Shown here piece after piece: positions 8,437 through 17,066 of a DNA stretch of 64,000 bases. How positions within the stretch are numbered: the stretch's first letter is position 1; each line of letters begins with the position of its first letter. The stretch comes from Geminicoccaceae bacterium (lineage in GTDB: Bacteria > Pseudomonadota > Alphaproteobacteria > Geminicoccales > Geminicoccaceae): NCBI GenBank assembly GCA_028279345.1, contig JANQNY010000005.1:28233-92232 (forward strand), written 5' to 3'. Position numbers and translations under genes: made by a program. The notes under the pieces were generated by a model, which had not been told where the DNA came from, did not search any database, and saw only the letters and a program-made list of their open reading frames with translations.

Positions 8437-9938
8437 CGGTGCGTCAGGCCGGGCCGCGTCTCCAGCTCGAAGTTGTAGAAGCGGCCGAAGTTCGCATCGA
8501 ACTGCAGCGGGACCGAGCCGATCGGACCGTTGCGCTGCTTTGCCACGATCACCTCGGCACGGTTGTGCATCTCGGAGCAGCGCTGATGCCAAGCTTGGTA
8601 ACGCTTGGTGAAGTCTTCGCTCTTCTCGTTTTCCCGCGGCTTGGGCTCGGCGCGCTCAAGATAATAGTCCTCGCGATAGAGAAACATGACGACGTCCGCG
8701 TCCTGCTCAATCGTGCCGCTATCACGCAGGTCGGACAGGAGCGGCCGCTTGTCCTCACGGCTCTCGACTTGCCGCGAGAGCTGCGAAAGCGCGAGCACGG
8801 GCACGTGCAGCTCTTTGGCGATGGCTTTGAGCGTCATGGTGATCTCGCCGATCTCCAAAACGCGGTTCTGCTGGGCCTGGCGCGACGTGCCGCGCAGGAG
8901 CTGGAGGTAGTCGACGACGATCAGCGAGAGGCCATGCCGGCGCTTGAGGCGTCGTGCGCGCGTCCGGACGGCGGCGACCGACAAGGCCGCCGTGTCGTCG
9001 ATGAACAAGGGCCTTCGCGCCAGCACGCGGCTCGCCTCGACCAGCCGTTGCCACTCGGCGTCGGTCTCGATGGCGCCCTTGCGCAGCGCGTCCGAGGGGA
9101 TGCGCGCCTCCGCGGACAGAAGCCGCATCGCCAGCTGCTCGGCCGACATCTCCAGCGAGAAGACGGCGACGGGCGATGGTGTCGCTGGACCATCCTCGCC
9201 TTCACTGCGCAACTGGTCGCTGGCGTTGGCCGCCATCGTGATGGCGAGCGCAGTCTTCCCCATGGAAGGTCGGGCGGCGAGGATGACGAGGTCCGACGGC
9301 TGCAGGCCGCCCAGCTTGTCGTCGATGCCGGTGAGCCCGGTAGGCACGCCGGTCACCCGACCGGCCTTGTGGAAGGCGCTCTCGACGAACTTGACGGCAA
9401 CGTCGACGACCGCCGGGAAGGCCTTGAAGTCGCCGTCAACCTCGCCCTCTTGCGCGAGCTGGAAGAGCGCCGTCTCGGCGGCCTCGATCTGCTCGCTGCC
9501 GTCTTCGTCGGCGCTCGGGTCGTAGGCGCGGTTGACGGTCGTCTCACCGATGGCGATGAGCCCGCGTTTGAGCGCCAGGTCGTGGATCAGCCGGCCATAG
9601 TCGGCGGCGTTGACGATCGCCTCGGCGGCGCGGGCGAGGCGCGCCAGATAGGCACCGCCGTCGGCATCCTTGAGTGCTTCGTCCTGGTCGAACAGCCGAC
9701 GCAGCGTCACGGGATCGGCAAGCCGTCCGTCGCCGATCCGGTCGCCGATCACCTCGAACAGCCGGGCGTGCACCGGCTCGAAGAAGTGCTGCGGCCTCAG
9801 AAACTCCTGAACGTGCATGTAGGCGTCGTTGTTGACGAGGATCGCACCCAGGAGAGCCTGCTCGGCCTCGATGGCATGCGGCTGCTGGCGGAAGCCAGCG
9901 GCGTTGGCATCAGATGGAGGTGCGGCGGCTGTATCCAT
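8433..9938 (-). CDS. dnaB: Replicative DNA helicase DnaB
   Basis: A 501-residue hexameric helicase that unwinds the replication fork. The N-terminal DnaB_N domain starts with PHAIEAEQALLGAIL. The RecA-like C-terminal domain has Walker A ARPSMGKTAL, the DYLQLL Walker B region and the family hallmark LSDLRDSGTIEQDADVV. It lacks the small C-terminal insertions seen in intein-bearing homologues. It is the first gene of the minus-strand cluster and is divergent from mmcB, so its promoter should lie in the short space 9,939-10,030. Confidence 0.97.
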   Translation of the reverse strand: MDTAAAPPSDANAAGFRQQPHAIEAEQALLGAILVNNDAYMHVQEFLRPQHFFEPVHARLFEVIGDRIGDGRLADPVTLRRLFDQDEALKDADGGAYLARLARAAEAIVNAADYGRLIHDLALKRGLIAIGETTVNRAYDPSADEDGSEQIEAAETALFQLAQEGEVDGDFKAFPAVVDVAVKFVESAFHKAGRVTGVPTGLTGIDDKLGGLQPSDLVILAARPSMGKTALAITMAANASDQLRSEGEDGPATPSPVAVFSLEMSAEQLAMRLLSAEARIPSDALRKGAIETDAEWQRLVEASRVLARRPLFIDDTAALSVAAVRTRARRLKRRHGLSLIVVDYLQLLRGTSRQAQQNRVLEIGEITMTLKAIAKELHVPVLALSQLSRQVESREDKRPLLSDLRDSGTIEQDADVVMFLYREDYYLERAEPKPRENEKSEDFTKRYQAWHQRCSEMHNRAEVIVAKQRNGPIGSVPLQFDANFGRFYNFELETRPGLTHR

Positions 9939-10030
9939 GGCGCCAAGCTACCAACGCTCGGGGGGTCCGCTAGCCCCCGCTTGGAGGTAGATTGAATTCT
10001 AACGGGGACGATCACGTGGATCAGTTGGGG

Positions 10031-10483
10031 ATGAGCACGGTAACGTTGGCGACACGCGATCGCGCGCCCCGCATCGTCCGCGGCACGGCGCGCCACTTCC
10101 AGGAGCTGGGCTTCGCCGTCGTCGCCGAGCTGCCGCTGGCGAACGGTCGCCGTGCCGATCTGGCGGCACTGGGTCGCGACGGCAGTCTCGTGATTGTCGA
10201 GGTGAAGTCGGGGCTCGCCGACCTGGCAGCCGACCACAAATGGCCGGACTACCTCGCGTTCTGCGACCGCTTCTACTTCGCCGTAGACCTCGACTTTCCG
10301 CGCGAGCGGCTGCCGGAAGACGCCGGTCTCGTCCTCGCTGATGACTATGGCGCCGAAATCGTCCGTGAGCCGGCGAACCGACCGCTCGCGGCGGCGCGGC
10401 GCAAGGCCATGACGCTACGCTTCGCCCGGACGGCGGCGACCCGACTGCAGGCGCTCTTAGATCCCGACGCTCAGTGGCCGTAG
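10031..10483 (+). CDS. mmcB: MmcB-family DNA repair protein
   Basis: A protein of about 150 residues with the restriction-nuclease-like core of MmcB (DUF1052): RADLAALG, then VIVEVKSG, then DKWPDY-like HKWPDYLAFCDRFYF. In Caulobacter, MmcB belongs to the SOS-induced mutagenesis pathway with ImuA/ImuB/DnaE2. The ATG at 10,031 is used here. In-frame GTG 10,016 and TTG 9,992 (with GGAGG just upstream) are possible longer starts. The 3' end overlaps the convergent nudC gene by 13 bp. The presence of this family is itself a marker for Alphaproteobacteria. Confidence 0.9.
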   Translation: MSTVTLATRDRAPRIVRGTARHFQELGFAVVAELPLANGRRADLAALGRDGSLVIVEVKSGLADLAADHKWPDYLAFCDRFYFAVDLDFPRERLPEDAGLVLADDYGAEIVREPANRPLAAARRKAMTLRFARTAATRLQALLDPDAQWP

Positions 10484-11364
10484 AGCCAGCTCTCGATGAG
10501 CCAGCGGGCGATGCTGTCGGGCCGTGGCAGGCTCACCGGCCGCGTCATCGGGTTGAAGAGCTCGTCCTTGTGAAACCACTGGGCGTCGGCCAGCTCGTCC
10601 GCGTCGACCGCGAGCGTGCGCGCCTCGGCGGTGGCGTAGAATCCGAGCATCAGCGAGGCTGGGAAAGGCCAGGGCTGCGAGGAGCGGTAGTGCATGTCGG
10701 TGACCACCACGCCAGCTTCCTCGAAGATCTCCCGGCGGATGGTGTCCTCCAGGCTTTCCCCTGGTTCCACGAAGCCAGCGAGGGTCGAGTACACATTGCC
10801 TGGAAAGTGGTGCGCGCGGCCCAAGAGGCAGTGGTCCTCATGGTGGACGAGCACGATCACCGCCGGGTCGGTGCGCGGAAAGACGGTCCGCTGGCACGGA
10901 TCGCAGCGGCGCGCATGGCCGCCCTCGTCGACCCAGGTCGGGCCCCCGCAGCGGCTGCAGAAGCCGTGTGTGTCGTGCCAGTAGGCGAGTGCACGGGCAT
11001 AGGCGGCTAGACCCGCTTCGCCGGCCTCCAGATTAGGACCGATCTCTCGAACGTCGCTGGCGCGGGCGGCCAGCGGGTGCGTGGCAGCGAGCGACACCGT
11101 GAAGACAGCATCGCCGTCGAGCTCGCCGAGGAGCGGCGCGTCCTCTGGGAGCTCCATGTTCAGCTCAGCGAGGGATGGCAGATGCAGCCTTGGTGTCGCT
11201 GCGTCGGCGATGACCGCCTTCAGCTCGTGCATGAGGACGACCCTGGTCCGCGGGTCGGCGCGACGGGATGCGAGCCATGTCGGGTCTTTGCGACGCGGCG
11301 CCGCACGATCGAAGCCGCGCCCGGCATAGCGGTGCGGCGGGGGATTGGTGACCGAACGCTCCAT
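10471..11364 (-). CDS. nudC: NAD(+) diphosphatase, NudC-type Nudix hydrolase
   Basis: A 297-residue protein with three regions: an N-terminal NUDIX-like domain, a C4 zinc ribbon (FCSRCGG ... RRCDPCQ) and a catalytic Nudix domain with the box GFVEPGESLEDTIRREIFEEAGV read as Gx5Ex7REUxEEXGU. A downstream SQPWPFPASLMLGF segment is the SQPWPFPxS motif of NADH pyrophosphatases. NudC cleaves NAD(H) to NMN and AMP and removes NAD caps from RNA. It is divergent from the SRP RNA/dnaX block and convergent with mmcB. Confidence 0.95.
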   Translation of the reverse strand: MERSVTNPPPHRYAGRGFDRAAPRRKDPTWLASRRADPRTRVVLMHELKAVIADAATPRLHLPSLAELNMELPEDAPLLGELDGDAVFTVSLAATHPLAARASDVREIGPNLEAGEAGLAAYARALAYWHDTHGFCSRCGGPTWVDEGGHARRCDPCQRTVFPRTDPAVIVLVHHEDHCLLGRAHHFPGNVYSTLAGFVEPGESLEDTIRREIFEEAGVVVTDMHYRSSQPWPFPASLMLGFYATAEARTLAVDADELADAQWFHKDELFNPMTRPVSLPRPDSIARWLIESWLYGH

Positions 11365-11417
11365 GAACGTACCCTGCCACCTTGCGAACGGGCTTAGAAG
11401 ACCCGATGATAACTACA

Positions 11418-11511
11418 GGAGGGCTGGCGCGGACGGATCCCTCGCCAACCCGGTCAGGTCCGGAAGGAAGCAGCCGTAACGAGCTTCGGTCCGGGTCGCT
11501 GCCAGTTCTCC
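11418..11511 (+). ncRNA. ffs: Signal recognition particle RNA, small bacterial (4.5S) type
   Basis: The stretch contains the invariant SRP domain IV loops GGTCAGGTCCGGAAGG and AGCAGCC in the correct order. The ends pair: 11,418-11,428 (GGAGGGCTGGC) with 11,501-11,511 (GCCAGTTCTCC), allowing two G-U pairs. The RNA binds Ffh and targets membrane proteins to the translocon. It lies just upstream of dnaX, a conserved position in Alphaproteobacteria. The ends are inferred from base pairing. Confidence 0.95.
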
Positions 11512-11576
11512 GCCGCAGGCACTCGCTCGGGGCACCGCGCCGGACGCCGGAACCCAGCCAGACCCCGGAACTGAGA

Positions 11577-13205
11577 TTGACCGTCGAGTCCAAGCCGTAC
11601 CGCGTGCTAGCGCTGGCCTACCGGCCTTCCCGCCTCGACGAGCTGGTGGGCCAGGAGCCGCTGGTCCGCGCGCTCAGCCATGCTTTCGAGTCCGGGCGCA
11701 TCGCGCAGGCTTACCTGCTCACCGGCATCCGCGGCACCGGCAAGACGACCACCGCGCGTCTCATCGCCAAGTGCCTCAACTGCGTCGGCGCCGACGGCCA
11801 GGGTGGTGTCACGCCGAGCCCGTGCGGTGTTTGCGAGCCGTGCGTCGCCATCGCGGAGGGGCGCCACATCGACGTGCTCGAGATCGATGCCGCCACCAAC
11901 ACCGGCATCGATCATATCCGCGAGCTCGTCGAGAACAGCCGCTACGCGCCGGCCGATGCCCGCTACAAGGTCTACATCATCGACGAGGTGCACATGCTCA
12001 GCACCGCGTCGTTCAATGGCCTCTTGAAGACGCTCGAGGAGCCGCCGCCGCACGTGCGCTTCATCCTGGCGACGACCGAGGTGCGCAAGATCCCGGTAAC
12101 GGTGCTGTCGCGCTGTCAGCGCTACGACCTCAAGCGGATCACCGCGGCCGACATCGAGAGCCATCTCGACCGGGTCGTGAAGGCCGAGAAAGCCGCGGCC
12201 GACGCCGAAGCCTTGGCGCTCATCGCGCGCCTCGCCGGTGGCTCGATGCGCGATGCGCTGTCGTTGCTGGACCAGGCGATCACGCACGGCGACGGCCGGG
12301 TCGAGGCTTCGGGTGTCCAGGCGATGGTCGGGCTCGGCGACCGTGAGCGCACCCGCACGCTGCTCGCGCATGTCGCCGGCGGGAAGCCGCGCGAGGCGCT
12401 GGAGCTGTTCCGCGAGCTGATGGCCGCCGGCGGCGATCCGAAGGCCGTTGTCGAGGACCTCCTGGCCCTCTGCCACGAGCTGACCCAGGAGAAGCTTGCA
12501 CCCGGGACGGCGGCGGCGGGCGGCGCGGCGCTCGGGGACACGCTCGGCCTACCAGCGTTGTCGAGGGCCTGGCAGGTGCTGCTCAAGGGGCTGGAGGAGG
12601 TGGGCCAGGCGCCCGATGCAATGGCGGCGGCGGAAATGCTGCTCGTGCGGCTCGCCTGTGTGGCCGACTTGCCGCCGCCGGCGGAACTCCTGCGGCGCCT
12701 TGATCAGGCGACGATGACAGGCGGCGCCCCGACGGCACCGGTCGAGCCGGCTCGCACCGAGCCCCTGGAGCCGACGGCCACGGCGAGCTTGCCGCCGATG
12801 CCGCGCGATCTGGCGGGCGTCGAGCAGCTCCTGCGGGACGGCGGCGAGCCGGTGCTCGCCGCGCTCATTCACGGCAGCGCGCGGCCCGCAACGATCGAGC
12901 CGGGGCGTCTTCGCGTAGCCTGGCTGCCGGGCGCGCCGCCGGATGCCGGACCTCGATTGGCTGCAGCGCTACGGCGCCTCACCGGACGACGCTGGGGCGT
13001 TGATCGGGCAGCCTCAGACGCGCCCACACTCGCCGAAAGCGACGCAGCGCGGCGCCGCGAGCAGCTCGATGCCGCTCAGCACCTGCCGCACGTCAAGCAC
13101 GTGCTTGACAAGCTGCCGGGCGCCACCATCGTCGCCGTCGAAACCCGCCCGGCCGCGGCAGAAGAGGCCGAGGCCGCACGCCATGGAGGCTCGTCCCCGT
13201 CATGA
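11577..13205 (+). CDS. dnaX: DNA polymerase III subunit gamma/tau
   Basis: A clamp-loader ATPase of 542 residues. It has Walker A GIRGTGKTTTA, the four-cysteine zinc module (CLNC ... CGVCEPC), the DEVHML box and the SRC sensor (VLSRCQRYDL). The C-terminal third is variable and shorter than E. coli tau. I place the start at TTG 11,577 (GGAA upstream), because reading further upstream would run through the SRP RNA. I saw no poly-A slippery site like the one that yields gamma in E. coli. The stop overlaps ybaB by 4 bp. Confidence 0.95.
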   Translation: MTVESKPYRVLALAYRPSRLDELVGQEPLVRALSHAFESGRIAQAYLLTGIRGTGKTTTARLIAKCLNCVGADGQGGVTPSPCGVCEPCVAIAEGRHIDVLEIDAATNTGIDHIRELVENSRYAPADARYKVYIIDEVHMLSTASFNGLLKTLEEPPPHVRFILATTEVRKIPVTVLSRCQRYDLKRITAADIESHLDRVVKAEKAAADAEALALIARLAGGSMRDALSLLDQAITHGDGRVEASGVQAMVGLGDRERTRTLLAHVAGGKPREALELFRELMAAGGDPKAVVEDLLALCHELTQEKLAPGTAAAGGAALGDTLGLPALSRAWQVLLKGLEEVGQAPDAMAAAEMLLVRLACVADLPPPAELLRRLDQATMTGGAPTAPVEPARTEPLEPTATASLPPMPRDLAGVEQLLRDGGEPVLAALIHGSARPATIEPGRLRVAWLPGAPPDAGPRLAAALRRLTGRRWGVDRAASDAPTLAESDAARRREQLDAAQHLPHVKHVLDKLPGATIVAVETRPAAAEEAEAARHGGSSPS

Positions 13206-13525
13206 AAAACCTCGGCAACATGCTGAAGGAAGCACAGAAGATGCAGGCCAAGATGGCCGAGCTTCAAGAGAATCTTGCGGCCGTCGAGGTGGCCGGCAGC
13301 GCCGGTGCTGGGCTGGTCACGGTGACGGTTTCGGGGAAAGGGGACATCAAGCGCGTCAAGCTCGACAAGGCACTCGTCGACCCCGAGGAGGTCGAGGTGC
13401 TGGAAGACCTGATCGTTGCCGCCGCGGCCGACGCCAAGACCAAAGTCGATCAGACGATGCAGGAAGAGATGTCGAAGCTGACGGGCGGCATGTCCTTGCC
13501 GCCGGGCATGAAGCTGCCGTTCTAG
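13202..13525 (+). CDS. ybaB: YbaB/EbfC-family nucleoid-associated protein
   Basis: A 107-residue protein starting MKNLGNMLKEAQKMQAKM, the characteristic helical N-terminus of YbaB/EbfC. The central beta region contains GKGDIKRV, and the C-terminus has the MxLPPGMKLPF ending. The dimer binds DNA like tweezers and coats the nucleoid. It overlaps dnaX and precedes recR, the conserved dnaX-ybaB-recR recombination cluster. Its TAG stop is the first part of the palindromic element that fills the gap to recR. Confidence 0.96.
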   Translation: MKNLGNMLKEAQKMQAKMAELQENLAAVEVAGSAGAGLVTVTVSGKGDIKRVKLDKALVDPEEVEVLEDLIVAAAADAKTKVDQTMQEEMSKLTGGMSLPPGMKLPF

Positions 13526-13649
13526 AGCTGTTTACCTTCGGCTGGAGCCACCCGCGCCTCCGCCCTTCCGTCCGCGAGCGTACGATGCCATCGGGTGGAA
13601 GCGCAGGGCGCGGGTGGCAGCGGCTGCATGTAGAGGAGAACAGCTCTAG
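13522..13649 (+). repeat. Imperfect 128-bp palindromic element filling the ybaB-recR gap
   Basis: The outer arms are perfect complements: 13,522-13,532 (CTAGAGCTGTT) and 13,639-13,649 (AACAGCTCTAG). Inner arms also pair: GCCACCCGCGCC near 13,547 with GGCGCGGGTGGC near 13,608. The whole unit can fold into one long hairpin. It starts in the ybaB stop codon and ends on the base before the recR start. Its size and shape fit a REP/MITE-type mobile palindrome, but no family can be named from this copy alone. Confidence 0.8.
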
Positions 13650-14252
13650 GTGACCGGCGAAGCCCTCGACGAAGTTGTCAGGCTGCTGGGGCGGCTCCCC
13701 GGCCTCGGGCCGCGGTCCGCTCGCAGGGCAGCACTTCATCTGTTGAAGCGCCGCGACGCTCACCTCCGGCCACTCGCAGCGGCGCTCGTCAGGGTCGCTG
13801 ACGATGTCAAGGTTTGCGCCGTCTGCGGCAATCTCGACACCAGCGATCCCTGTGCCGTGTGTGCCAATCCCGTTCGCGACCGCTCGGTGCTCTGCGTCGT
13901 CGAGGAGGTGGACGATCTCTGGGCGATGGAGCGCGGCGGCGCCTTCAAGGGCCACTATCACGTGCTTGGCGGCACGCTCTCGGCGATTGACGGCGTGGGC
14001 CCGGAGGACCTGCGCATCCCCGCTCTCGTCCGCCGCATCGAGCAGGCGCCGCCACCATCTCCTGAGGTCGTCCTGGCGCTCGGCGCCACGGTCGACGGGC
14101 AGACCACTGCGCACTACATAGCCGAGCGCCTGCAGCCGTTGGGCGTCGCGGTAACGCGCCTCGCGCATGGGGTTCCGCTTGGCGGACAGCTCACCTATCT
14201 GGATGACGGAACGATCGACGCGGCGCTGCGCGCTCGGCGACCGTTCGCCTGA
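13650..14252 (+). CDS. recR: Recombination protein RecR
   Basis: A 200-residue ring-forming protein of the RecFOR pathway, which loads RecA at gaps. The N-terminal helix-hairpin-helix has [20 protein letters not shown]. The C4 zinc finger follows (CAVCGNL ... DPCAVC), and the Toprim domain begins [10 protein letters not shown]. The start is GTG at 13,650, directly after the palindromic element. AGGAG lies within the right arm of that element, about 12 bp upstream. Translation may therefore depend on how this arm folds. Confidence 0.96.
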   Translation: MTGEALDEVVRLLGRLPGLGPRSARRAALHLLKRRDAHLRPLAAALVRVADDVKVCAVCGNLDTSDPCAVCANPVRDRSVLCVVEEVDDLWAMERGGAFKGHYHVLGGTLSAIDGVGPEDLRIPALVRRIEQAPPPSPEVVLALGATVDGQTTAHYIAERLQPLGVAVTRLAHGVPLGGQLTYLDDGTIDAALRARRPFA

Positions 14253-14327
14253 GCTGATCGCTCGGACGTCGTGAGCGACGGCGAGCGGCCGTCCGATGTG
14301 CCAACCACCAGAATAGACCGTTCCTCC

Positions 14328-14852
14328 ATGGCGCTCCGCGAGATCCTCATCGCTCCGCACCCCGCGCTGAAGACGAAGGCCGAGCCCGTCGTCGACGTTG
14401 ACGACGAGGTTCGCGAGCTGCTCGACGACATGCTGGGGACGATGTACGCGGCGCCGGGAATTGGCCTCGCAGCACCGCAGATCGGTGTCGCCAAGCGCCT
14501 CGTCGTCGTCGACGTCAGCGCCAAGGACAGCCCCAACGAGCCGCTCCACCTCATCAATCCCGAGATCGTCGCCACCGGCGAGACGCGGGAGGTCGCCGAG
14601 GAGGGCTGCCTGAGCCTGCCGGACATCTATGCCGATATCGAGCGGTTCGAGCGCGTGTTCGTGCGCTTTAGGGACCGCGACGGCGCGGTTCGAGAGCTCG
14701 ACGCGGATGGGCTTCTGGCGCGCTGCTTGCAGCATGAGATCGACCATCTCGACGGCGTGCTCTTCGTCGACCACCTGTCGATGCTCCGGCGCCGCATGCT
14801 CTTGCGCAAGCTTGCCAAGCAGCAGCGGGAGAAGCAGCGTCAGGCTAGCTGA
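14328..14852 (+). CDS. def: Peptide deformylase
   Basis: A 174-residue metalloenzyme that removes the formyl group from nascent N-termini. All three motifs are present: GIGLAAPQIG, EEGCLSLP (metal Cys) and QHEIDHLDG (two metal His and the catalytic Glu). The ATG at 14,328 (MALREILIAPHP) gives the standard length. A longer in-frame reading from 14,271 adds 19 residues with no family counterpart. It is followed within 11 bp by fmt, the enzyme that adds the formyl group, a conserved pair. Confidence 0.97.
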   Translation: MALREILIAPHPALKTKAEPVVDVDDEVRELLDDMLGTMYAAPGIGLAAPQIGVAKRLVVVDVSAKDSPNEPLHLINPEIVATGETREVAEEGCLSLPDIYADIERFERVFVRFRDRDGAVRELDADGLLARCLQHEIDHLDGVLFVDHLSMLRRRMLLRKLAKQQREKQRQAS

Positions 14853-14862
14853 GGGGCGGAAT

Positions 14863-15771
14863 GTGCGCGTGGTCTTCATGGGTACAGCCGACTTCGCCGT
14901 GCCGACGCTCGAGCGACTGGCATCGTCTCGGCATGAGCTGGTCTGCGTCTACACCCAGCCGCCGCGGCCGAGCGGACGCGGTCACAAGGTAGGGCGCACG
15001 CCAGTCCACGACCGCGCCCTCGCGCTCGGGGTGGAGGTCCGGACGCCCGCGACGCTCAAGGACGACGCGGCCGCGGCAGCGCTCCGATCGCTCAAGGCCG
15101 ATGTCGGCTTGGTGGCCGCTTACGGCCTCCTCCTGCCGCCGGCGGTGCTCGCGGCGCCGCGGCTCGGCTGCATCAACGTGCATGGCTCGCTGTTGCCGCG
15201 TTGGCGCGGTGCGGCGCCTGTGGAGCGGGCGATCGAGGCGGGCGATCCGGAGACGGGGGTCGAGCTGTTCCAGATGGAGCGCGGCCTGGATACTGGCCCC
15301 ATCTACGCCAGCGACCGCGTGCCGATCGGCCCGGAGACGACCGCGCCCGCGTTGCGCGTCGAATTGGCGGAGCGTGGGGCTGGTCTGGTCGACGCACTGC
15401 TCGACAACCTCGAAGCCGGACGCGCCGTCGCGACACCGCAGCCGGAGACCGGGGCGACCTACGCCAAGAAGCTCGACAAGGGCGAGTTCGCGCTCGATCT
15501 CACCGCACCCGCCGACCTGCTGGAGCGTCGGGTGCGCGCGTTCTATCCGCAGTCTTGGCTGAACTTGGACGGCGAGCGGTTGCGCGTGCTGGAAGCTGCC
15601 GTTGTCGACACCTCGGGTGTTCCCGGAGAGACCTTGGACGATGGCTTGACCATCGCCTGCGGATGCGGGGCGCTGCGGCCCACCATGGTCCAGCCGGCGG
15701 GGAAGCGGGTAATGCCCGCTGCCGACTTCCTGCGGGGGCGTCCCGTGCCCGTGGGCCACAGGCTCGGCTGA
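14863..15771 (+). CDS. fmt: Methionyl-tRNA formyltransferase
   Basis: A 302-residue enzyme that formylates initiator Met-tRNA using 10-formyl-THF. The start is GTG 14,863 with AGGGGCGGA upstream, giving the classic N-terminus MRVVFMGTADFAVP. The catalytic region has the conserved HGSLLPRWRGAAPVERAI motif (Asn-His-Asp type active site with N-V-H before it). The C-terminal OB-fold domain completes the protein. It is located between def and truA on the same strand and is probably co-transcribed. Confidence 0.97.
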   Translation: MRVVFMGTADFAVPTLERLASSRHELVCVYTQPPRPSGRGHKVGRTPVHDRALALGVEVRTPATLKDDAAAAALRSLKADVGLVAAYGLLLPPAVLAAPRLGCINVHGSLLPRWRGAAPVERAIEAGDPETGVELFQMERGLDTGPIYASDRVPIGPETTAPALRVELAERGAGLVDALLDNLEAGRAVATPQPETGATYAKKLDKGEFALDLTAPADLLERRVRAFYPQSWLNLDGERLRVLEAAVVDTSGVPGETLDDGLTIACGCGALRPTMVQPAGKRVMPAADFLRGRPVPVGHRLG

Positions 15772-15772
15772 G

Positions 15773-16525
15773 GTGCCGCGCTACTTCCTCACGCTCGAGT
15801 ACCACGGCGGACCGTTCTGCGGCTGGCAGCGGCAGGCCAATGGTGTCTCGGTGCAAGCGGTTGTGGAGCACGCGGTCGAACGGCTGTGCGGCGAGGCTTG
15901 CACCGTCCAGGGAGCCGGGCGCACCGATGCTGGGGTCCATGCGAGGGGCCAGGTGGCGCATGTCGACCTGCCGCGCGCCTACGATGGGCCGACCGTCGAG
16001 CGTGCGCTGAACCACCACTTGCGGCCGCACGCGGTGGCGGTCGTAGCCGCTCGACGGGTCGACGACACGGCGCACGCGCGGTTTGATGCGACCGGCCGGT
16101 GCTACCGCTACGTCATCCGCAATCGCCGGGCGCCTTTGACCTGGGAGGCCGGCTTGGCGTGGCAGGTGCCGGTGCCGCTCGACAACGAGGCAATGGCGAC
16201 GGCAGCGCGCATGCTCGAAGGGCGGCACGACTTCACGAGCTTCCGCGACGCCGAGTGCCAGGCGCGCTCGCCGGTCAAGACCCTGAACCGGCTACGCGTC
16301 GAGCGGTGTGGGGACGGTGTTGAGATCGAGGCTCAGGCGCCCTCCTTCCTGCACCACCAGGTCCGCAACATGGTCGGCACGCTGGTGCTGGTGGGTAAGG
16401 GTAGCTGGCCCGCCGAGCGGGTTGGCGAGGTGTTGGCGGCAGGCGACCGCCGCCTGGCCGGCCCGACGGCGCCTCCTGATGGTCTCTACCTCGAGCGTGT
16501 CGACTATGCAGGCATCAGCCGCTGA
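15773..16525 (+). CDS. truA: tRNA pseudouridine(38-40) synthase
   Basis: A 250-residue pseudouridine synthase with the catalytic aspartate in GAGRTDAGVHA. It also has the GWQRQ, RFDATGRCYRYVI and FLHHQVRNMVGTL segments typical of TruA. It modifies the anticodon arm of many tRNAs. The start is GTG one base after the fmt stop. The 3' end overlaps a convergent membrane-protein gene by 11 bp. Confidence 0.96.
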   Translation: MPRYFLTLEYHGGPFCGWQRQANGVSVQAVVEHAVERLCGEACTVQGAGRTDAGVHARGQVAHVDLPRAYDGPTVERALNHHLRPHAVAVVAARRVDDTAHARFDATGRCYRYVIRNRRAPLTWEAGLAWQVPVPLDNEAMATAARMLEGRHDFTSFRDAECQARSPVKTLNRLRVERCGDGVEIEAQAPSFLHHQVRNMVGTLVLVGKGSWPAERVGEVLAAGDRRLAGPTAPPDGLYLERVDYAGISR

Positions 16526-17066
16526 TCAGTAGCCGCTGCACGAAGAGGCCCACCAACAACTGCACCAGCACGACCGCGGTGCCCTCCAGACCTTCGGCCT
16601 CGAAGGCGATTCTGACGACAAGATAGTCGTAGATGAGCAAGCCGATCATCGTCGCGAGCAGCAGTAAACCCGCCAACGGAACCGGGAGCAGCGTTCCGAT
16701 CAGAACGACAGGCAGGAAGATGCCCATTTGAACGACCGACGACCAGTTGCCCGCGACCACATAGGGCACGAAGCGGGTGCCCCGGCCCATGAGCTTGGCG
16801 AGTACCGCTGCGGTCAGCGCAAAAACGATCCATCGCGCGCCATAGGCGAGCAGTAGGAGGCTCGTCGGTGCAGCGTCGGCATCGACATCCCGCGTCTGCA
16901 GCCACTGGACCAGGAGAAAGCCCGGGAGGACGATCAGTGCTGCGAAGAAGCTCCTGAGGAGACCGTCGAGGCTGAGATCGAAGGCTTCCATGCCGCGCGG
17001 ATCATTGCGGAGCAGCAGCCCTGCGCCGACGACGCTGCGCACGATCTCGTTCACGTTCGGGATCAT
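16515..17066 (-). CDS. Hypothetical multi-pass membrane protein next to dapE
   Basis: A 183-residue protein with about five hydrophobic segments, including FFAALIVLPGFLLVQW and LLPVPLAGLLLLATMIGLLI. The ATG at 17,066 (MIPNVNEIVRSVVGAGLLL) overlaps the dapE stop as ATGA, so it is translationally linked to the dap genes. I do not recognise a family with certainty. The fold is Yip1-like in spacing, and similar orphan proteins follow dapE in other Alphaproteobacteria. Function unknown. Confidence 0.75.
   Translation of the reverse strand: MIPNVNEIVRSVVGAGLLLRNDPRGMEAFDLSLDGLLRSFFAALIVLPGFLLVQWLQTRDVDADAAPTSLLLLAYGARWIVFALTAAVLAKLMGRGTRFVPYVVAGNWSSVVQMGIFLPVVLIGTLLPVPLAGLLLLATMIGLLIYDYLVVRIAFEAEGLEGTAVVLVQLLVGLFVQRLLISG

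Noticed and set aside
11577..13205. Programmed frameshift producing a short DnaX (gamma) form
   Set aside because: I see no A-rich slippery run or following Shine-Dalgarno stimulator in the GC-rich C-terminal coding part.
13356..14879. Long minus-strand open frame (about 507 codons) opposite recR, def and ybaB
   Set aside because: It lies wholly antisense to three well-identified genes, its protein is arginine-rich without any family motif, and GC-rich DNA gives such shadow frames routinely.
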